From Hypericibacter sp963696655 (GTDB lineage: Bacteria > Pseudomonadota > Alphaproteobacteria > Dongiales > Dongiaceae), in contig CAVOLB010000132.1 in NCBI GenBank assembly GCA_963696655.1, positions 1 through 64,000 of the forward strand: 64,000 nt of DNA, read 5' to 3'. The notes under the pieces were generated by a model. The model made no database searches, was not told the origin of the DNA, and saw only the letters and a list, made by a program, of their open reading frames with translations. Every line of letters starts with the position of its first letter. Position 1 is the first letter of the stretch. Both the position numbers and the translations under genes were made by a program. This document shows, one piece after another, positions 26,229 to 35,500 of the stretch.

Positions 26229-27406
26229 TAGGGCTATCGCATATGGGCGATGGCGTTGAGAAGGAAGTCGTTGTTCCATCTGGCCTGGAGCATTTTGTGA
26301 CGGATGCGCTGTGGCCCCGGGGTCGCCTGCAGGATGTTGATGGCGATCTTTCGGATGGCGGCGAGGTTCTCGGGGGCATGATCTTTGCGGGTTCGGCAGG
26401 CATCCTCGCCGAAGAGGACGTCGAGCACCCAGTGGAGGTTGTTCTCGATGCTCCAGTGGGCACGGACGACCTTGAGGACCTGCTTGGCGGAGAGCTTGCG
26501 GGAGAGCAGGAAGAAGCGGGTCTTGGGCTTGGCAGGTTTGGTCGTGGTGCGCCGCCAGCTGTCGATGCGGGCGACGGCAACCAGATCGGGGAAGCCGTGG
26601 GCTTGGCCGAGTTTCGTGGCCGGCACGACGACGGCCTTGCGGCGCTCGCGCCGGCCATGCGCGGACGTCGTTTTCTCGGCCGCGCGGGAAGGTTTGCGGG
26701 CGGCGTCGATGAGGGCATCGGCGGCCTTGAAGAGCTTGGCGCGGTTCTGTTTGAGCGCCAGCACATAGTGGCCCTTGCGGGCTCGGATGGCGGCCGCCGT
26801 ATCGGGCCTGCAATGCAAGGCATCGGCCGTGACGATGGCACCCTTGAGGTCGAGCGAGGCGAGGAGTTGGAGCGCGCCTTTGACTTCGTTGCGGTTGGGC
26901 GCCTTGCGCTGGGCCAGCGCCATGCGGGTCTCGGCTGCCCAGACATTGACAATGTGCAGGGGCACCGAGCGCTTGCCGCGGGCATAGGCGCCGCGCAGCG
27001 CCTTGCCGTCCAGGCTGACCACTCCCTTGATGCCGAAGCCCTTGGTGAACTTGCGTAATACCGTCACCAAGGTCTCCGGATCCAAGGCCCGGAACACGTT
27101 GCTGAAGGTGTCGTGGCTGGGGATGCCGTGTGGCAGATCCAGGATGTTGCGCAGCAGCGCCTCCCGTCCCAGCGCGAAGGCCACGAACTCGGTGCAGTCC
27201 TTGGCCCCGGCCAGTGTCGCTGCCAAGGCGATGAACAGGATATCCAACAGATCGTGGCGAGCATTGCTCGCCCGCGGGTCCTTGATCCCGCCAAACAGGC
27301 GATGAAATTCTTCCATTCCGATCTCCCTCCAAGCTTGGGAGACCTTCTAAGAATCCATTTCTGCCAGCCTGGCAATAGCGGCCAAAAGCCAAATGCGATT
27401 CCCCTA
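26229..27406 (-). mobile_element. ISAs1-family insertion sequence, complete
   Basis: The element is 1178 bp. Its imperfect terminal inverted repeats are TAGGGCTATCGCATATGG on the left and TAGGGGAATCGCATTTGG (read inward) on the right. A perfect 10-bp target duplication, CCCCTCAAGG, flanks it at 26219-26228 and 27407-27416. The size, the target duplication and the single transposase fit the ISAs1 family. It lies inside a REP-like palindrome. Confidence 0.92.
26234..27316 (-). CDS. ISAs1-family transposase
   Basis: The product is a 360-residue DDE-type transposase and appears intact. It has the family's N-terminal MEEFHRLFGGIKDPRASNARHDLLDILFIALAATLAGA and the DDE core with VSLDGKALRGA (first Asp), IVTADALHCRPDTA (second Asp) and WSIENNLHWVLDVLFGEDACR (Glu). 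A good ribosome site (GGAGGGAG) precedes the ATG. The stop codon falls inside the left terminal repeat. Since the target duplication is perfect, the insertion is probably recent. Confidence 0.95.
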   Translation of the reverse strand: MEEFHRLFGGIKDPRASNARHDLLDILFIALAATLAGAKDCTEFVAFALGREALLRNILDLPHGIPSHDTFSNVFRALDPETLVTVLRKFTKGFGIKGVVSLDGKALRGAYARGKRSVPLHIVNVWAAETRMALAQRKAPNRNEVKGALQLLASLDLKGAIVTADALHCRPDTAAAIRARKGHYVLALKQNRAKLFKAADALIDAARKPSRAAEKTTSAHGRRERRKAVVVPATKLGQAHGFPDLVAVARIDSWRRTTTKPAKPKTRFFLLSRKLSAKQVLKVVRAHWSIENNLHWVLDVLFGEDACRTRKDHAPENLAAIRKIAINILQATPGPQRIRHKMLQARWNNDFLLNAIAHMR

Positions 27407-27868
27407 CCCCTCAAGGGGGGAGGGGCAGAGACGATGACGAGGCGTACACAGTTTCGCAGTCCCGTGTCCCGACCGAGCCCGGATGCGCATTCTGCGTTCC
27501 AAGTCCGCGCTCTAAACAATCTCGGAGAAACCTCAACCGGACAGCCGTGGATCAAGTCCGACGATGACAGAAGAGGGGGCGCGCTTCGTCACGCCAATGC
27601 CGTCCTTCTTCCACCCCTCCTCCCCCACGGCCCGAAGCGCCTCGCGAATGTCACGCGGGCGTTGCCGCACTGCACAAAGCTTGCGACCGGGCGCCGCACC
27701 TTCCGTTGATCGGGCGGATTCCCGTGGGACGGTCCATTTCGCCGCAGGACGGGCCCGTCGGACCGCGTGCTAGCGTCCTCGCCCATGCGCGAGTTCCGAT
27801 CGATAGCACCCGCCACGACCACGGCATCCCATCGATCCGAAAGAGTCGCGGGGTTAGGGGCGTCCCGG
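27407..27868. other. Repeat-bearing intergenic region
   Basis: It starts with the distal half of the REP-like palindrome cut by the IS (27407-27427) and contains the inverted AACCGGACAGCCGTGG element at 27533-27550. No gene is convincing in the remainder. Confidence 0.6.
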
Positions 27869-28258
27869 ATGTTGCCTGCGAGCCGATGGTTCGTTCTGAT
27901 TGCTGCGATCGCGGTTCTGGCGATGATCGGACTCGCGTTGATCGCTCATCACCTCGAAAGCACGATCCCGGTGGGCTCGGTGCAGGGCCTGAGGCTGGCG
28001 GCCTTCGTGCGCGCCGCCGAGATCGGACTGCTGCTGTTGTTCGGCTTCGCTATGGTACCCCCCGTGATCCGGGAGGCCACCCGGCTGCTGGCCCGCTGCC
28101 TGCGCCTCTGCAGCTGCGAGCGCGCCAAGCGGGCCGCCATTCGCAGGGCCGATCTGGTGGCCGTCGGTGTCTGGGCGCTTTGTGCCATCGGCATTGTCAT
28201 CGCCTCGCCGTCCTTCTCCGATCTGATGCCGATTTCGGCATTGCTGGCCCAGCCCTGA
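27869..28258 (+). CDS. Hypothetical small membrane protein
   Basis: The product has about 129 residues and no recognised family. Three hydrophobic stretches are visible: WFVLIAAIAVLAMIGLALIA near the N-terminus, AAEIGLLLLFGFAMVPPVI in the middle, and AVGVWALCAIGIVIA near the C-terminus. A Cys-rich basic loop (RCLRLCSCERAKRAAIRR) lies between the last two. The ATG at 27869 is chosen because AGGGGC lies about seven bases upstream and hydrophobic sequence begins soon after. The in-frame ATG at 27767 is possible but adds a low-complexity segment. It precedes another small membrane protein and the pair may be co-transcribed upstream of the nitrate regulator. Confidence 0.55.
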   Translation: MLPASRWFVLIAAIAVLAMIGLALIAHHLESTIPVGSVQGLRLAAFVRAAEIGLLLLFGFAMVPPVIREATRLLARCLRLCSCERAKRAAIRRADLVAVGVWALCAIGIVIASPSFSDLMPISALLAQP

Positions 28259-28332
28259 TTCCGCTCCGGTCGCGGGCCGCCCCCTGCGGCAGCGGCACGG
28301 GCCCAGGCATGGGGTGCTCATGGGGGGTGCTC

Positions 28333-28803
28333 ATGGACGATCTCGCGATTGCGCGCCTGCTGCATGTGCTCGGCGTGGTCCTGTGGATCGGCGGCGTCGG
28401 GTTCGTGACCACGGGCCTGCTTCCGGCGATGGGCCGGGACCGGCCGGCCGTCCAGGATCTGGCGCTGTTCCATCGGCTCGAGCGAGGTTTCGCGCGCCAG
28501 GCCCGCGTCACGGTATCGCTGACGGGAATGTCCGGCCTCTACCTGCTTTGGCGCCTCGACCTATGGTGGCGATTCGCCGACCCATCCTTCTGGTGGATGC
28601 ATGCGATGGTCGCGATATGGCTCCTCTTCACAGCGATGCTGTTCGTGATCGAGCCGCTCTTTCTCGAACGCTGGTTCGCCCAGCGCGCCGAGCGCGATCC
28701 GGAGAGCGCGCTATCGACGATGCGCCGGCTGCATTGGGGATTGCTGGCCGCCAGCCTGATCACCATCGCCGCCGCCGTGGCCGGCAGCCACGGCGGCCTG
28801 TGA
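28333..28803 (+). CDS. CopD/DUF2269-like membrane protein
   Basis: The product is a 156-residue inner-membrane protein with four predicted helices. It starts LLHVLGVVLWIGGVGFVTTGLLP, a His- and Gly-containing first helix like that of CopD- and DUF2269-type proteins. VTVSLTGMSGLYLLWRL, WWMHAMVAIWLLFTAMLFVIEPLFL and LLAASLITIAAAVAGSHGGL follow. Histidines at helix ends could ligate haem or metal. The ATG at 28333 fits the conserved N-terminus. It converges with the Crp/Fnr gene, ending 54 bases from it. Function is inferred only by similarity of style. Confidence 0.65.
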   Translation: MDDLAIARLLHVLGVVLWIGGVGFVTTGLLPAMGRDRPAVQDLALFHRLERGFARQARVTVSLTGMSGLYLLWRLDLWWRFADPSFWWMHAMVAIWLLFTAMLFVIEPLFLERWFAQRAERDPESALSTMRRLHWGLLAASLITIAAAVAGSHGGL

Positions 28804-28856
28804 GCGAGGGCTGCGATATCCGGCCGGGAGCCCCGGGCGTGCCCGGCCGCGGGGGA

Positions 28857-29540
28857 TCATGAGGCTCCGTCGATCGCCGCGAAGCGTTCCAGGCCCGCCG
28901 GGTCGGCGATGACGATATGTTTCCCTCGCGCCGTGACGCCCAACCGCTTCAAGTCGGCGAACGCCCGTGACAGGCTTTCCGGCGTCATGCCGAGTCTTTG
29001 CGCGATGAGCTGGCGCTCCTCCAGCAGATGAAGCTCGCCGCTGCGGCTGCGGGGCAGGCTCAGCAAGTGGGCGGCGAGGCGCTGCGGCGCCCGGCGCAGC
29101 TTGAGATCCTTGATCTGTGTGACCAGCAGGCGCCAATGACGCGAAAGCTCGCGCACCATGGCCGAGGCGAAAGCATGGTCCTTCGCAATCATGTCTCTGA
29201 CATGCGCCGCCGGGACCATGACGATCCGCGCATCGTCCAGGACCCGCGCCGCCATCAGCAGGGGAAGCTCGAGCGTGACCGCCGGTATGATGAAGACATC
29301 GCCGGGACCGAAGAATTCGACGACCATCTCGTGATCCCGCGTGCCGCGCCCCACCAGCCCGACCCGGCCCGCTAGAATGACATAGAGAAACGCCGCCGCT
29401 TCGCCCTGATCGAAGAGCAGCGATCTGGCGGCGAGGTTCTGCGCATGGGCGGCGTTGGCGAGCCGGTCCACGGAGGCCCCAGGCATCTGTGCAAAGAGCG
29501 GCGCCCGGCGGAGATGCAAGTGATCGCTTGTCGTCAGCAT
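28857..29540 (-). CDS. Crp/Fnr family transcription regulator
   Basis: The product is a 227-residue regulator with an N-terminal cyclic-nucleotide-binding-like barrel and a C-terminal winged helix. The barrel reads SLLFDQGEAAAFLYVILAGRVGLVGRG...EMVVEFFGPGDVFIIPAV. The helix-turn-helix reads EERQLIAQRLGMTPESLSRAFADLKRLGV. The N-terminal four-cysteine iron-sulfur motif of true FNR is absent, so it is more like the DNR/NnrR branch that senses nitric oxide or redox through haem. It is divergent from the nitrate cluster. Two FNR-type boxes lie in the shared region, so it most likely controls nar expression and possibly its own gene. Confidence 0.88.
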   Translation of the reverse strand: MLTTSDHLHLRRAPLFAQMPGASVDRLANAAHAQNLAARSLLFDQGEAAAFLYVILAGRVGLVGRGTRDHEMVVEFFGPGDVFIIPAVTLELPLLMAARVLDDARIVMVPAAHVRDMIAKDHAFASAMVRELSRHWRLLVTQIKDLKLRRAPQRLAAHLLSLPRSRSGELHLLEERQLIAQRLGMTPESLSRAFADLKRLGVTARGKHIVIADPAGLERFAAIDGAS

Positions 29541-29646
29541 GGCGGTCCTGGTTGTTGACGATTCTCCCCGCGAGGCTCGAGCGACAGAGAGTAGGGTTGT
29601 CGCGATGCAACATCACTGATGCAGCAAGGCCCTAACCGACATTGTT

Positions 29647-29660
29647 TTGATATTTATCAA
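29647..29660. promoter_or_regulatory. FNR/DNR-type box, distal
   Basis: TTGATATTTATCAA is a perfect palindrome of the TTGAT-N4-ATCAA type. Its centre is about 114 bases upstream of the Crp/Fnr start and 140 bases upstream of narK1, so it may serve either gene. Confidence 0.85.
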
Positions 29661-29718
29661 GTCATAGACCGCCAATTGTCAAACGGCACCTGGAAATATC
29701 CACCCATTCTCGCCCCGG

Positions 29719-29732
29719 TTGACTTGCATCAA
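29719..29732. promoter_or_regulatory. FNR/DNR-type box, proximal to narK1
   Basis: TTGACTTGCATCAA deviates from the consensus by one base. Its centre is about 68 bases before the narK1 start. A class II activator position (-41.5) would put transcription start near 29767, leaving a short leader with GGAGGGG. Confidence 0.8.
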
Positions 29733-29793
29733 CAACGTTGTCGCCCACCATTCCCATCATCGGCATCGATGGAACCGGCGGGAGGGGTCGACG

Positions 29794-31122
29794 ATGACGG
29801 GGGTCGCAGAGGTGGGCATCGCGGCGAAGCGCGAGCAGAACCGCGCTCTTGTCCTGAGCACCACGGCCTTCACCGTTTGCTTCGCCGTCTGGACGATTTT
29901 CTCGATCATCGGCATCCAGATTAAGCAGGAACTGGGTCTCAACGACACCGAGTTCGGCCTGCTGGCCGGCACCCCGATCCTGACGGGATCGCTGATCCGG
30001 CTGATCCTCGGAATCTGGACCGATCAATATGGCGGCCGGCTGGTCTTCCCCGTGGTCATGGTCGCGGCCGCGGTCGCCACCCTGCTCCTGACCTATGCCG
30101 ACAGTTACCCGCTCTTCCTGGTGGCGGCCCTGGGCGTCGGCATCGCGGGCGGGTCGTTCGCTGTCGGCATCGCCTATGTTTCGCGCTGGTATCCCAAGGA
30201 GAAGCAGGGCACCGCGCTCGGCATTTTCGGCATGGGCAATGTCGGGGCGGCCGTCACCAAATTCGTGGCGCCCTTCGTCATGGTCGCGTTCGGCTGGGTG
30301 GCCGTCGCGCAGATCTGGGCGGTGGCGCTGGTCGTGATGGCCGCAATCTTCCTGATCTTCGCGAAGGACGATCCGCATCTGCGCGAGCGCCGGCTTGCGG
30401 GACGCAAGCCGGTGCCGATCGCCGACCAGTTGCAGCCGCTGAAGAAGCTCCAGGTCTGGCGCTTCTCGCTCTACTACTTCTTCGTGTTCGGCGCCTTCGT
30501 CGCCTTGGCGCTGTGGCTTCCGCACTACTATGTCGGCGTCTATGGGCTGGACATCAAAGCGGCCGGCATGCTGGGTGCGGCCTACTCGATTCCCGCGTCG
30601 GTGTTCCGCGCCTTCGGCGGCGTGCTGGCGGACAAATACGGCGCGCGACGGGTCATGTACTGGACCTTCTCGGCGTCGGTCGTCTGCACCTTCCTGCTCT
30701 CCTATCCGGCAACCGACTATGTCGTCCATGGGATCGAGGGGCCGATCGCCTTCACCATCGCGATCGGGTTCGTTCCCTTCACCGTCCTGACCTTCGTGCT
30801 CGGCTTCTTCATGTCGCTGGGCAAGGCCGCCGTCTACAAGCATATCCCGGTCTATTACCCGGATCGCGTCGGCTCGGTCGGCGGCATCGTGGGGCTGATC
30901 GGCGGCCTCGGCGGATTCGTCCTTCCGATTGCCTTCGGCGCGATGAACGACCTGGTCGGTGTCTGGACCAGCTGTTTCATGCTGCTCTTCGTCCTGGTCG
31001 CGATCGCGCTGACCTGGATGCATTTCACCATCCGTCATCTCGAGCGTCGCGAGCATCCCGGTTTGGGCGCCGCGCGGGACCTGCCTGAGCTGTCCGGCCT
31101 GAATGAGGCCGGAGCGCATTGA
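29794..31122 (+). CDS. narK: NarK1-type nitrate/nitrite transporter (MFS)
   Basis: The product is a 442-residue major-facilitator transporter with 12 predicted helices. The NarK/NRT signature region is clear: GLLAGTPILTGSLIRLILGIWTDQYGGR with the conserved Arg, and the glycine-rich motifs ALGVGIAGGSFAVGIAYVSRWYP and SVGGIVGLIGGLGGFVLPIAFG. By sequence type it resembles the NarK1 group, usually proton/nitrate symporters that start nitrate respiration. The start at 29794 follows GGAGGGG. It is the first gene of the narK1-narK2-narGHJI cluster and sits right behind a proximal FNR-type box. Confidence 0.9.
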   Translation: MTGVAEVGIAAKREQNRALVLSTTAFTVCFAVWTIFSIIGIQIKQELGLNDTEFGLLAGTPILTGSLIRLILGIWTDQYGGRLVFPVVMVAAAVATLLLTYADSYPLFLVAALGVGIAGGSFAVGIAYVSRWYPKEKQGTALGIFGMGNVGAAVTKFVAPFVMVAFGWVAVAQIWAVALVVMAAIFLIFAKDDPHLRERRLAGRKPVPIADQLQPLKKLQVWRFSLYYFFVFGAFVALALWLPHYYVGVYGLDIKAAGMLGAAYSIPASVFRAFGGVLADKYGARRVMYWTFSASVVCTFLLSYPATDYVVHGIEGPIAFTIAIGFVPFTVLTFVLGFFMSLGKAAVYKHIPVYYPDRVGSVGGIVGLIGGLGGFVLPIAFGAMNDLVGVWTSCFMLLFVLVAIALTWMHFTIRHLERREHPGLGAARDLPELSGLNEAGAH

Positions 31123-31156
31123 TCCCATCCCAGCGAGGGTATGAGAGAGATCTGTC

Positions 31157-32512
31157 ATGAGCATGAACTCGGAAACCCTTCCTCTGCCGGGCAAGAGCTG
31201 GCTGAAACGCTGGAATCCGGAAGATCACGCGTTCTGGAATACCGAGGGCAAGGGGCGTGCCTGGCGCACATTGTCCATCACCACCGTCAACCTGACGCTC
31301 GCCTTCATCGTCTGGTTCCTGGTGAGCGCGCTGGTCGTGCGCTTGCCCGGGGTCGGTTTCCAGCTTTCCACCTCCCAGCTCTTTTGGCTCACGGCCATGC
31401 CCGGCCTGGCCGGCGGGTCGTTCCGGATCATTCACACCTTCCTGGTGCCGATTTATGGCACGCGCAACGTCGTGACCTTTTCCACGCTCTCGCTGGTGAT
31501 CCCTGCGGTCGGCTGGTTCTATGCGGTGCAGGACTCCACCACTCCCTATTGGGTCCTGCTGCTCCTGGCATTCCTGGCGGGTCTCGGCGGCGGCAACTTC
31601 TCCTCTTTCATGCCCTCGACCAGCCTGTTCTTCCCGAAGCGGCTTCAGGGCACCGCCCTGGCGATCCAGGCCGGGGTGGGGAATTTCGGCGTCAGCGTGG
31701 TGCAGTTCCTGACGCCCTGGCTGATCGGCATCGCACTCTTCGGCTCGCTTGCCGGCGGCTCGCAGTCCTGGACGCGGCAGGGCGTCACGAAGGAGGTATG
31801 GCTCCAGAATGCGGCGCTGATCTACATCCCGTTCATCCTGGTCTTCGCGGTGCTGGCCTGGCTGACGCTGCGCAGCGTGCCCTTGCGGGCCAATTTCCGC
31901 GAGCAGCTCGACATCTTCCGCATGAAGCACGGCTTCTTCATGACGCTGCTCTACATCATGACCTTCGGCACCTTCTCGGGTCTCTCGGCGGTGTTCCCGA
32001 TGATGATCCGGCAGTCCTATGGCAGCCTCGAAGGCGGGCCGGATCCCCTGACCTATGCGTTTCTCGGGCCGCTGGTCGGCTCCATCATGCGCATCGTGGC
32101 AGGACCCTTGAGCGACAGGTTCGGCGGTGCCCGGGTCACCCAGGTTTCGGCCGCGGGGCTGATCGTCTGTGCCATCGGCGTCACTTTCTTCACCGAGTCC
32201 CGGTCGCTGGCCGACTTTCCCTGGTTCCTGGGATTCATGCTGGCGCTGTTCTTCTTCTCCGGCATCGGCAATGCCTCGACCTTCAAGCAGATGCCGATGA
32301 TCTTCCCGCCGCGACAGGCGGCCGGCGTGATCGGCTGGACCGGCGCGATCGCGGCTTACGGGCCCCTGGCCGCCGGCTTCATGATCGGCCTGTCGGTCGC
32401 CTGGTTCGGCACCCCCAATGCCTTCTTCTATTGGGCCGCCTTCTTCTATCTCGTCTGCCTCTGTATCAACTGGTGGTACTACGCGCGCAAGGGCGCGGAG
32501 AAACCCTGCTGA
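31157..32512 (+). CDS. narK2: NarK2-type nitrate/nitrite antiporter (MFS)
   Basis: The product is a 451-residue MFS transporter with 12 helices. It has the NarK2-type N-terminus (WNPEDHAFWNTEGKGRAWRTLSITTVNLTLAFIVWFLVSALV). The Arg-containing GGSFRIIHTFLVPIYGTRN and the nitrate signature GLGGGNFSSFMPSTSLFFPKRLQGTALAIQAGVGNFGVSVVQF are present. NarK2 members typically exchange external nitrate for internal nitrite. In some denitrifiers NarK1 and NarK2 are fused; here they are separate genes 34 bases apart. It leads directly into narG after a 25-base gap. Confidence 0.92.
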   Translation: MSMNSETLPLPGKSWLKRWNPEDHAFWNTEGKGRAWRTLSITTVNLTLAFIVWFLVSALVVRLPGVGFQLSTSQLFWLTAMPGLAGGSFRIIHTFLVPIYGTRNVVTFSTLSLVIPAVGWFYAVQDSTTPYWVLLLLAFLAGLGGGNFSSFMPSTSLFFPKRLQGTALAIQAGVGNFGVSVVQFLTPWLIGIALFGSLAGGSQSWTRQGVTKEVWLQNAALIYIPFILVFAVLAWLTLRSVPLRANFREQLDIFRMKHGFFMTLLYIMTFGTFSGLSAVFPMMIRQSYGSLEGGPDPLTYAFLGPLVGSIMRIVAGPLSDRFGGARVTQVSAAGLIVCAIGVTFFTESRSLADFPWFLGFMLALFFFSGIGNASTFKQMPMIFPPRQAAGVIGWTGAIAAYGPLAAGFMIGLSVAWFGTPNAFFYWAAFFYLVCLCINWWYYARKGAEKPC

Positions 32513-32537
32513 CCCCCACGGGCGAGGAGTCAAACCC

Positions 32538-35500
32538 ATGAGTCATTTCCTCGACCGCTTGATGTTCTTCAAGCGCAATGTCGACACCTTCTCGAACGAC
32601 CACGGCGTCGTGACCAACGAAGGCCGCGGCTGGGAGGAGGGCTATCGCGGGCGCTGGGCGCATGATCGCATCGTCCGCTCCACCCATGGCGTCAACTGCA
32701 CCGGCTCCTGCTCCTGGAAGATCTATGTGAAGGGCGGCATCGTCACCTGGGAGACGCAGCAGACCGACTATCCGCGGACGCGGCCCGATCTGCCCAATCA
32801 CGAGCCGCGCGGCTGCTCGCGCGGCGCCAGCTATTCCTGGTACCTCTACAGCGCCAACCGCATCAAATACCCGATGATCCGCGGCCGCCTGCTGCGGATG
32901 TGGCGCGCGGCGAAAGAGCAGCATCCGGATCCCGTCGCGGCCTGGAAATCGATCGTCGAGAATCCCGAGCAGGCCAAGGACTACAAGTCCATCCGCGGCC
33001 GGGGCGGTTTCGTACGGGCCTCGTGGGACGAAGCCCAGGAGATCATCGCCGCCGCCAACATCTACACGGTCAAGACCTACGGGCCCGATCGCGTGGCGGG
33101 CTTCTCGCCGATCCCGGCCATGTCGATGATCTCCTATGCCGCGGGCACCCGCTATCTGTCGCTCATCGGCGGCGTCTGCCTCAGCTTCTATGACTGGTAT
33201 TGCGACTTGCCACCCTCCTCGCCGCAGACCTGGGGCGAGCAGACCGACGTGCCGGAAAGCGCCGACTGGTACAACTCGACCTTCATCATGCTGTGGGGCT
33301 CCAACGTACCGCAAACGCGCACGCCCGACGCCCATTTCATGACCGAGGTGCGCTACAAGGGCGCCAAGATCGTCACCGTCACGCCGGACTATTCCGAGGC
33401 GTCGAAGTTCGGCGACATCTGGCTCGCCCCCAAGCAGGGCACCGACGCGGCGATGGCGTTGGCCATGGGCCATGTCATCCTCAAGGAATTCCATCTCTCC
33501 GGAAAGAGCCCGTATTTCACCGACTATTGCCGGCGCTATACCGACCTGCCTTTCCTGGTGCGGCTCGAGAAGCAGGGCGACCGTCTCGTGGCCGGACGCT
33601 TCGTTCGCGCATCCGACTTCGAGGGCGATCTCGGCCAGACCAACAACCCGGACTGGAAGACGGTCGTCATCGACGAGGCCGGGGATCGTCCCGCCGTTCC
33701 GACCGGCTCGGTCGGGTTCCGCTGGGGCGAGCAGGGGCGCTGGAATCTGGAGAACCGCGACGGCAGCTCCGGAAGCGAGCTCAAGCCGCGCCTCTCGCTG
33801 ATCGAGGGCGCCCACGAAACCGTGCCGGTCGCCTTCCCCTATTTCGGCGGGCGCCAGCATGCGCATTTCCAGCACACGGACCATGCCGACGTGCTGGTCC
33901 GCAATCTGCCGGCGCGAAGGATCAAGCTCAAGGACGGCGAAGCGCTCGTTGCCACCGTCTTCGATCTCTTCTGCGCCAATTACGGCGTCGACCGCGGCCT
34001 TGGCGGCGCCAATGCGGCCAAATCCTACGACGAGGACCTGCCCTACACGCCGGCCTGGCAGGAACGCATCACCGGCGTGCCGCGCGAGCGGGTGATCGAG
34101 GTCGCGCGCGCCTTCGCGGACAATGCCGAGAAGACCAAGGGCCGCTCCATGGTGATCCTCGGTGCCGGCGTGAACCACTGGTATCACTGCGACATGATCT
34201 ATCGCGGCATCATCAATCTGCTGGTCCTATGCGGCTGCGTCGGCCAGACCGGCGGCGGCTGGTCGCATTATGTCGGGCAGGAGAAGCTGCGGCCGCAGAC
34301 CGGCTGGACGCCGCTCGCCTTCGCGCTCGACTGGAGCCGTCCGCCGCGGCAGATGAACGCGACCTCCTACTTCTATGCGCATACCGATCAGTGGCGCTAT
34401 GAGAAGCTGGACATCAAGGAGATCCTGTCGCCGCTGGCGAAGGGTACGCTCGAGGGCAGTCTGATCGACTTCAACGTTCGCGCGGAGCGCATGGGCTGGC
34501 TGCCATCGGCGCCGCAGCTCGAGCAGAATCCGCTCGACGTCGCGCGGGCGGCGACACAGGCCGGCCAGGAGCCGCCGGCCTACGCGTTGTCGGAACTCAA
34601 GGCCGGGCGGCTGCGGCTGTCCTGCGAGGATCCGGACAATCCGCGCAACTTCCCCCGCAACATGTTCGTCTGGCGCTCGAACCTGCTGGGGTCGAGCGGC
34701 AAGGGCCATGAATACTTCCTCAAGCATCTGCTCGGCGCCCAGCATGGGGTGCAGGGCAAGGATCTGGGCGACGAGGGCGGCCTCAAGCCGCTCGAGGTGA
34801 AATGGCATGAGGAGGCGCCCAGCGGGAAGCTCGACCTGCTGGTCACGCTCGACTTCCGCATGTCGACCACCTGCATGTATTCCGACATCGTGCTGCCGAC
34901 CGCGACCTGGTACGAGAAGCACGACCTCAACACCTCGGACATGCATCCCTTCATCCATCCGCTGTCGGCGGCGGTGGATCCGGTCTGGGAGGCCCGCAGC
35001 GACTGGGAGATCTTCAAGGGCATCGCCAAGCGCTTCTCGGAGATCTGCAAGGGGCATCTCGGCATCGAGAAGGACCTGGTGACGGCCCCGATCATGCACG
35101 ACACGCCGGGCGAGCTGGCGCAGCCCTTCGCACCCAAGGACTGGGGCAAGGGCGAATGCGAGCCGGTGCCGGGCAGGACCATGCCGGCGCTGATCACGGT
35201 CGAGCGCGACTATCCCAACACCTACAGGAAATTCACGGCGCTGGGCCCGCTCATGACCAAGATCGGCAATGGCGGCAAGGGCATCGGCTGGAACACCGAG
35301 ACCGAAATCAAGTTCCTCACCGAGCTGAACCATGCGGTGACGGAGGAGGGCATCACCAAGGGCATGCCGCGCATCGACAGCGACATGGATGCGGCGGAGG
35401 TGATCCTGACCCTGGCGCCGGAGACGAACGGCCAGGTCGCGGTCAAGGCCTGGGAGGCCCTGGGAAAGTTCACCGGCCGCGATCATACGCATCTGGCCAG

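Noticed and set aside
26223..27392. 389-codon frame on the same strand as the ISAs1 transposase
   Set aside because: It is an out-of-frame shadow of the transposase, which is itself complete.
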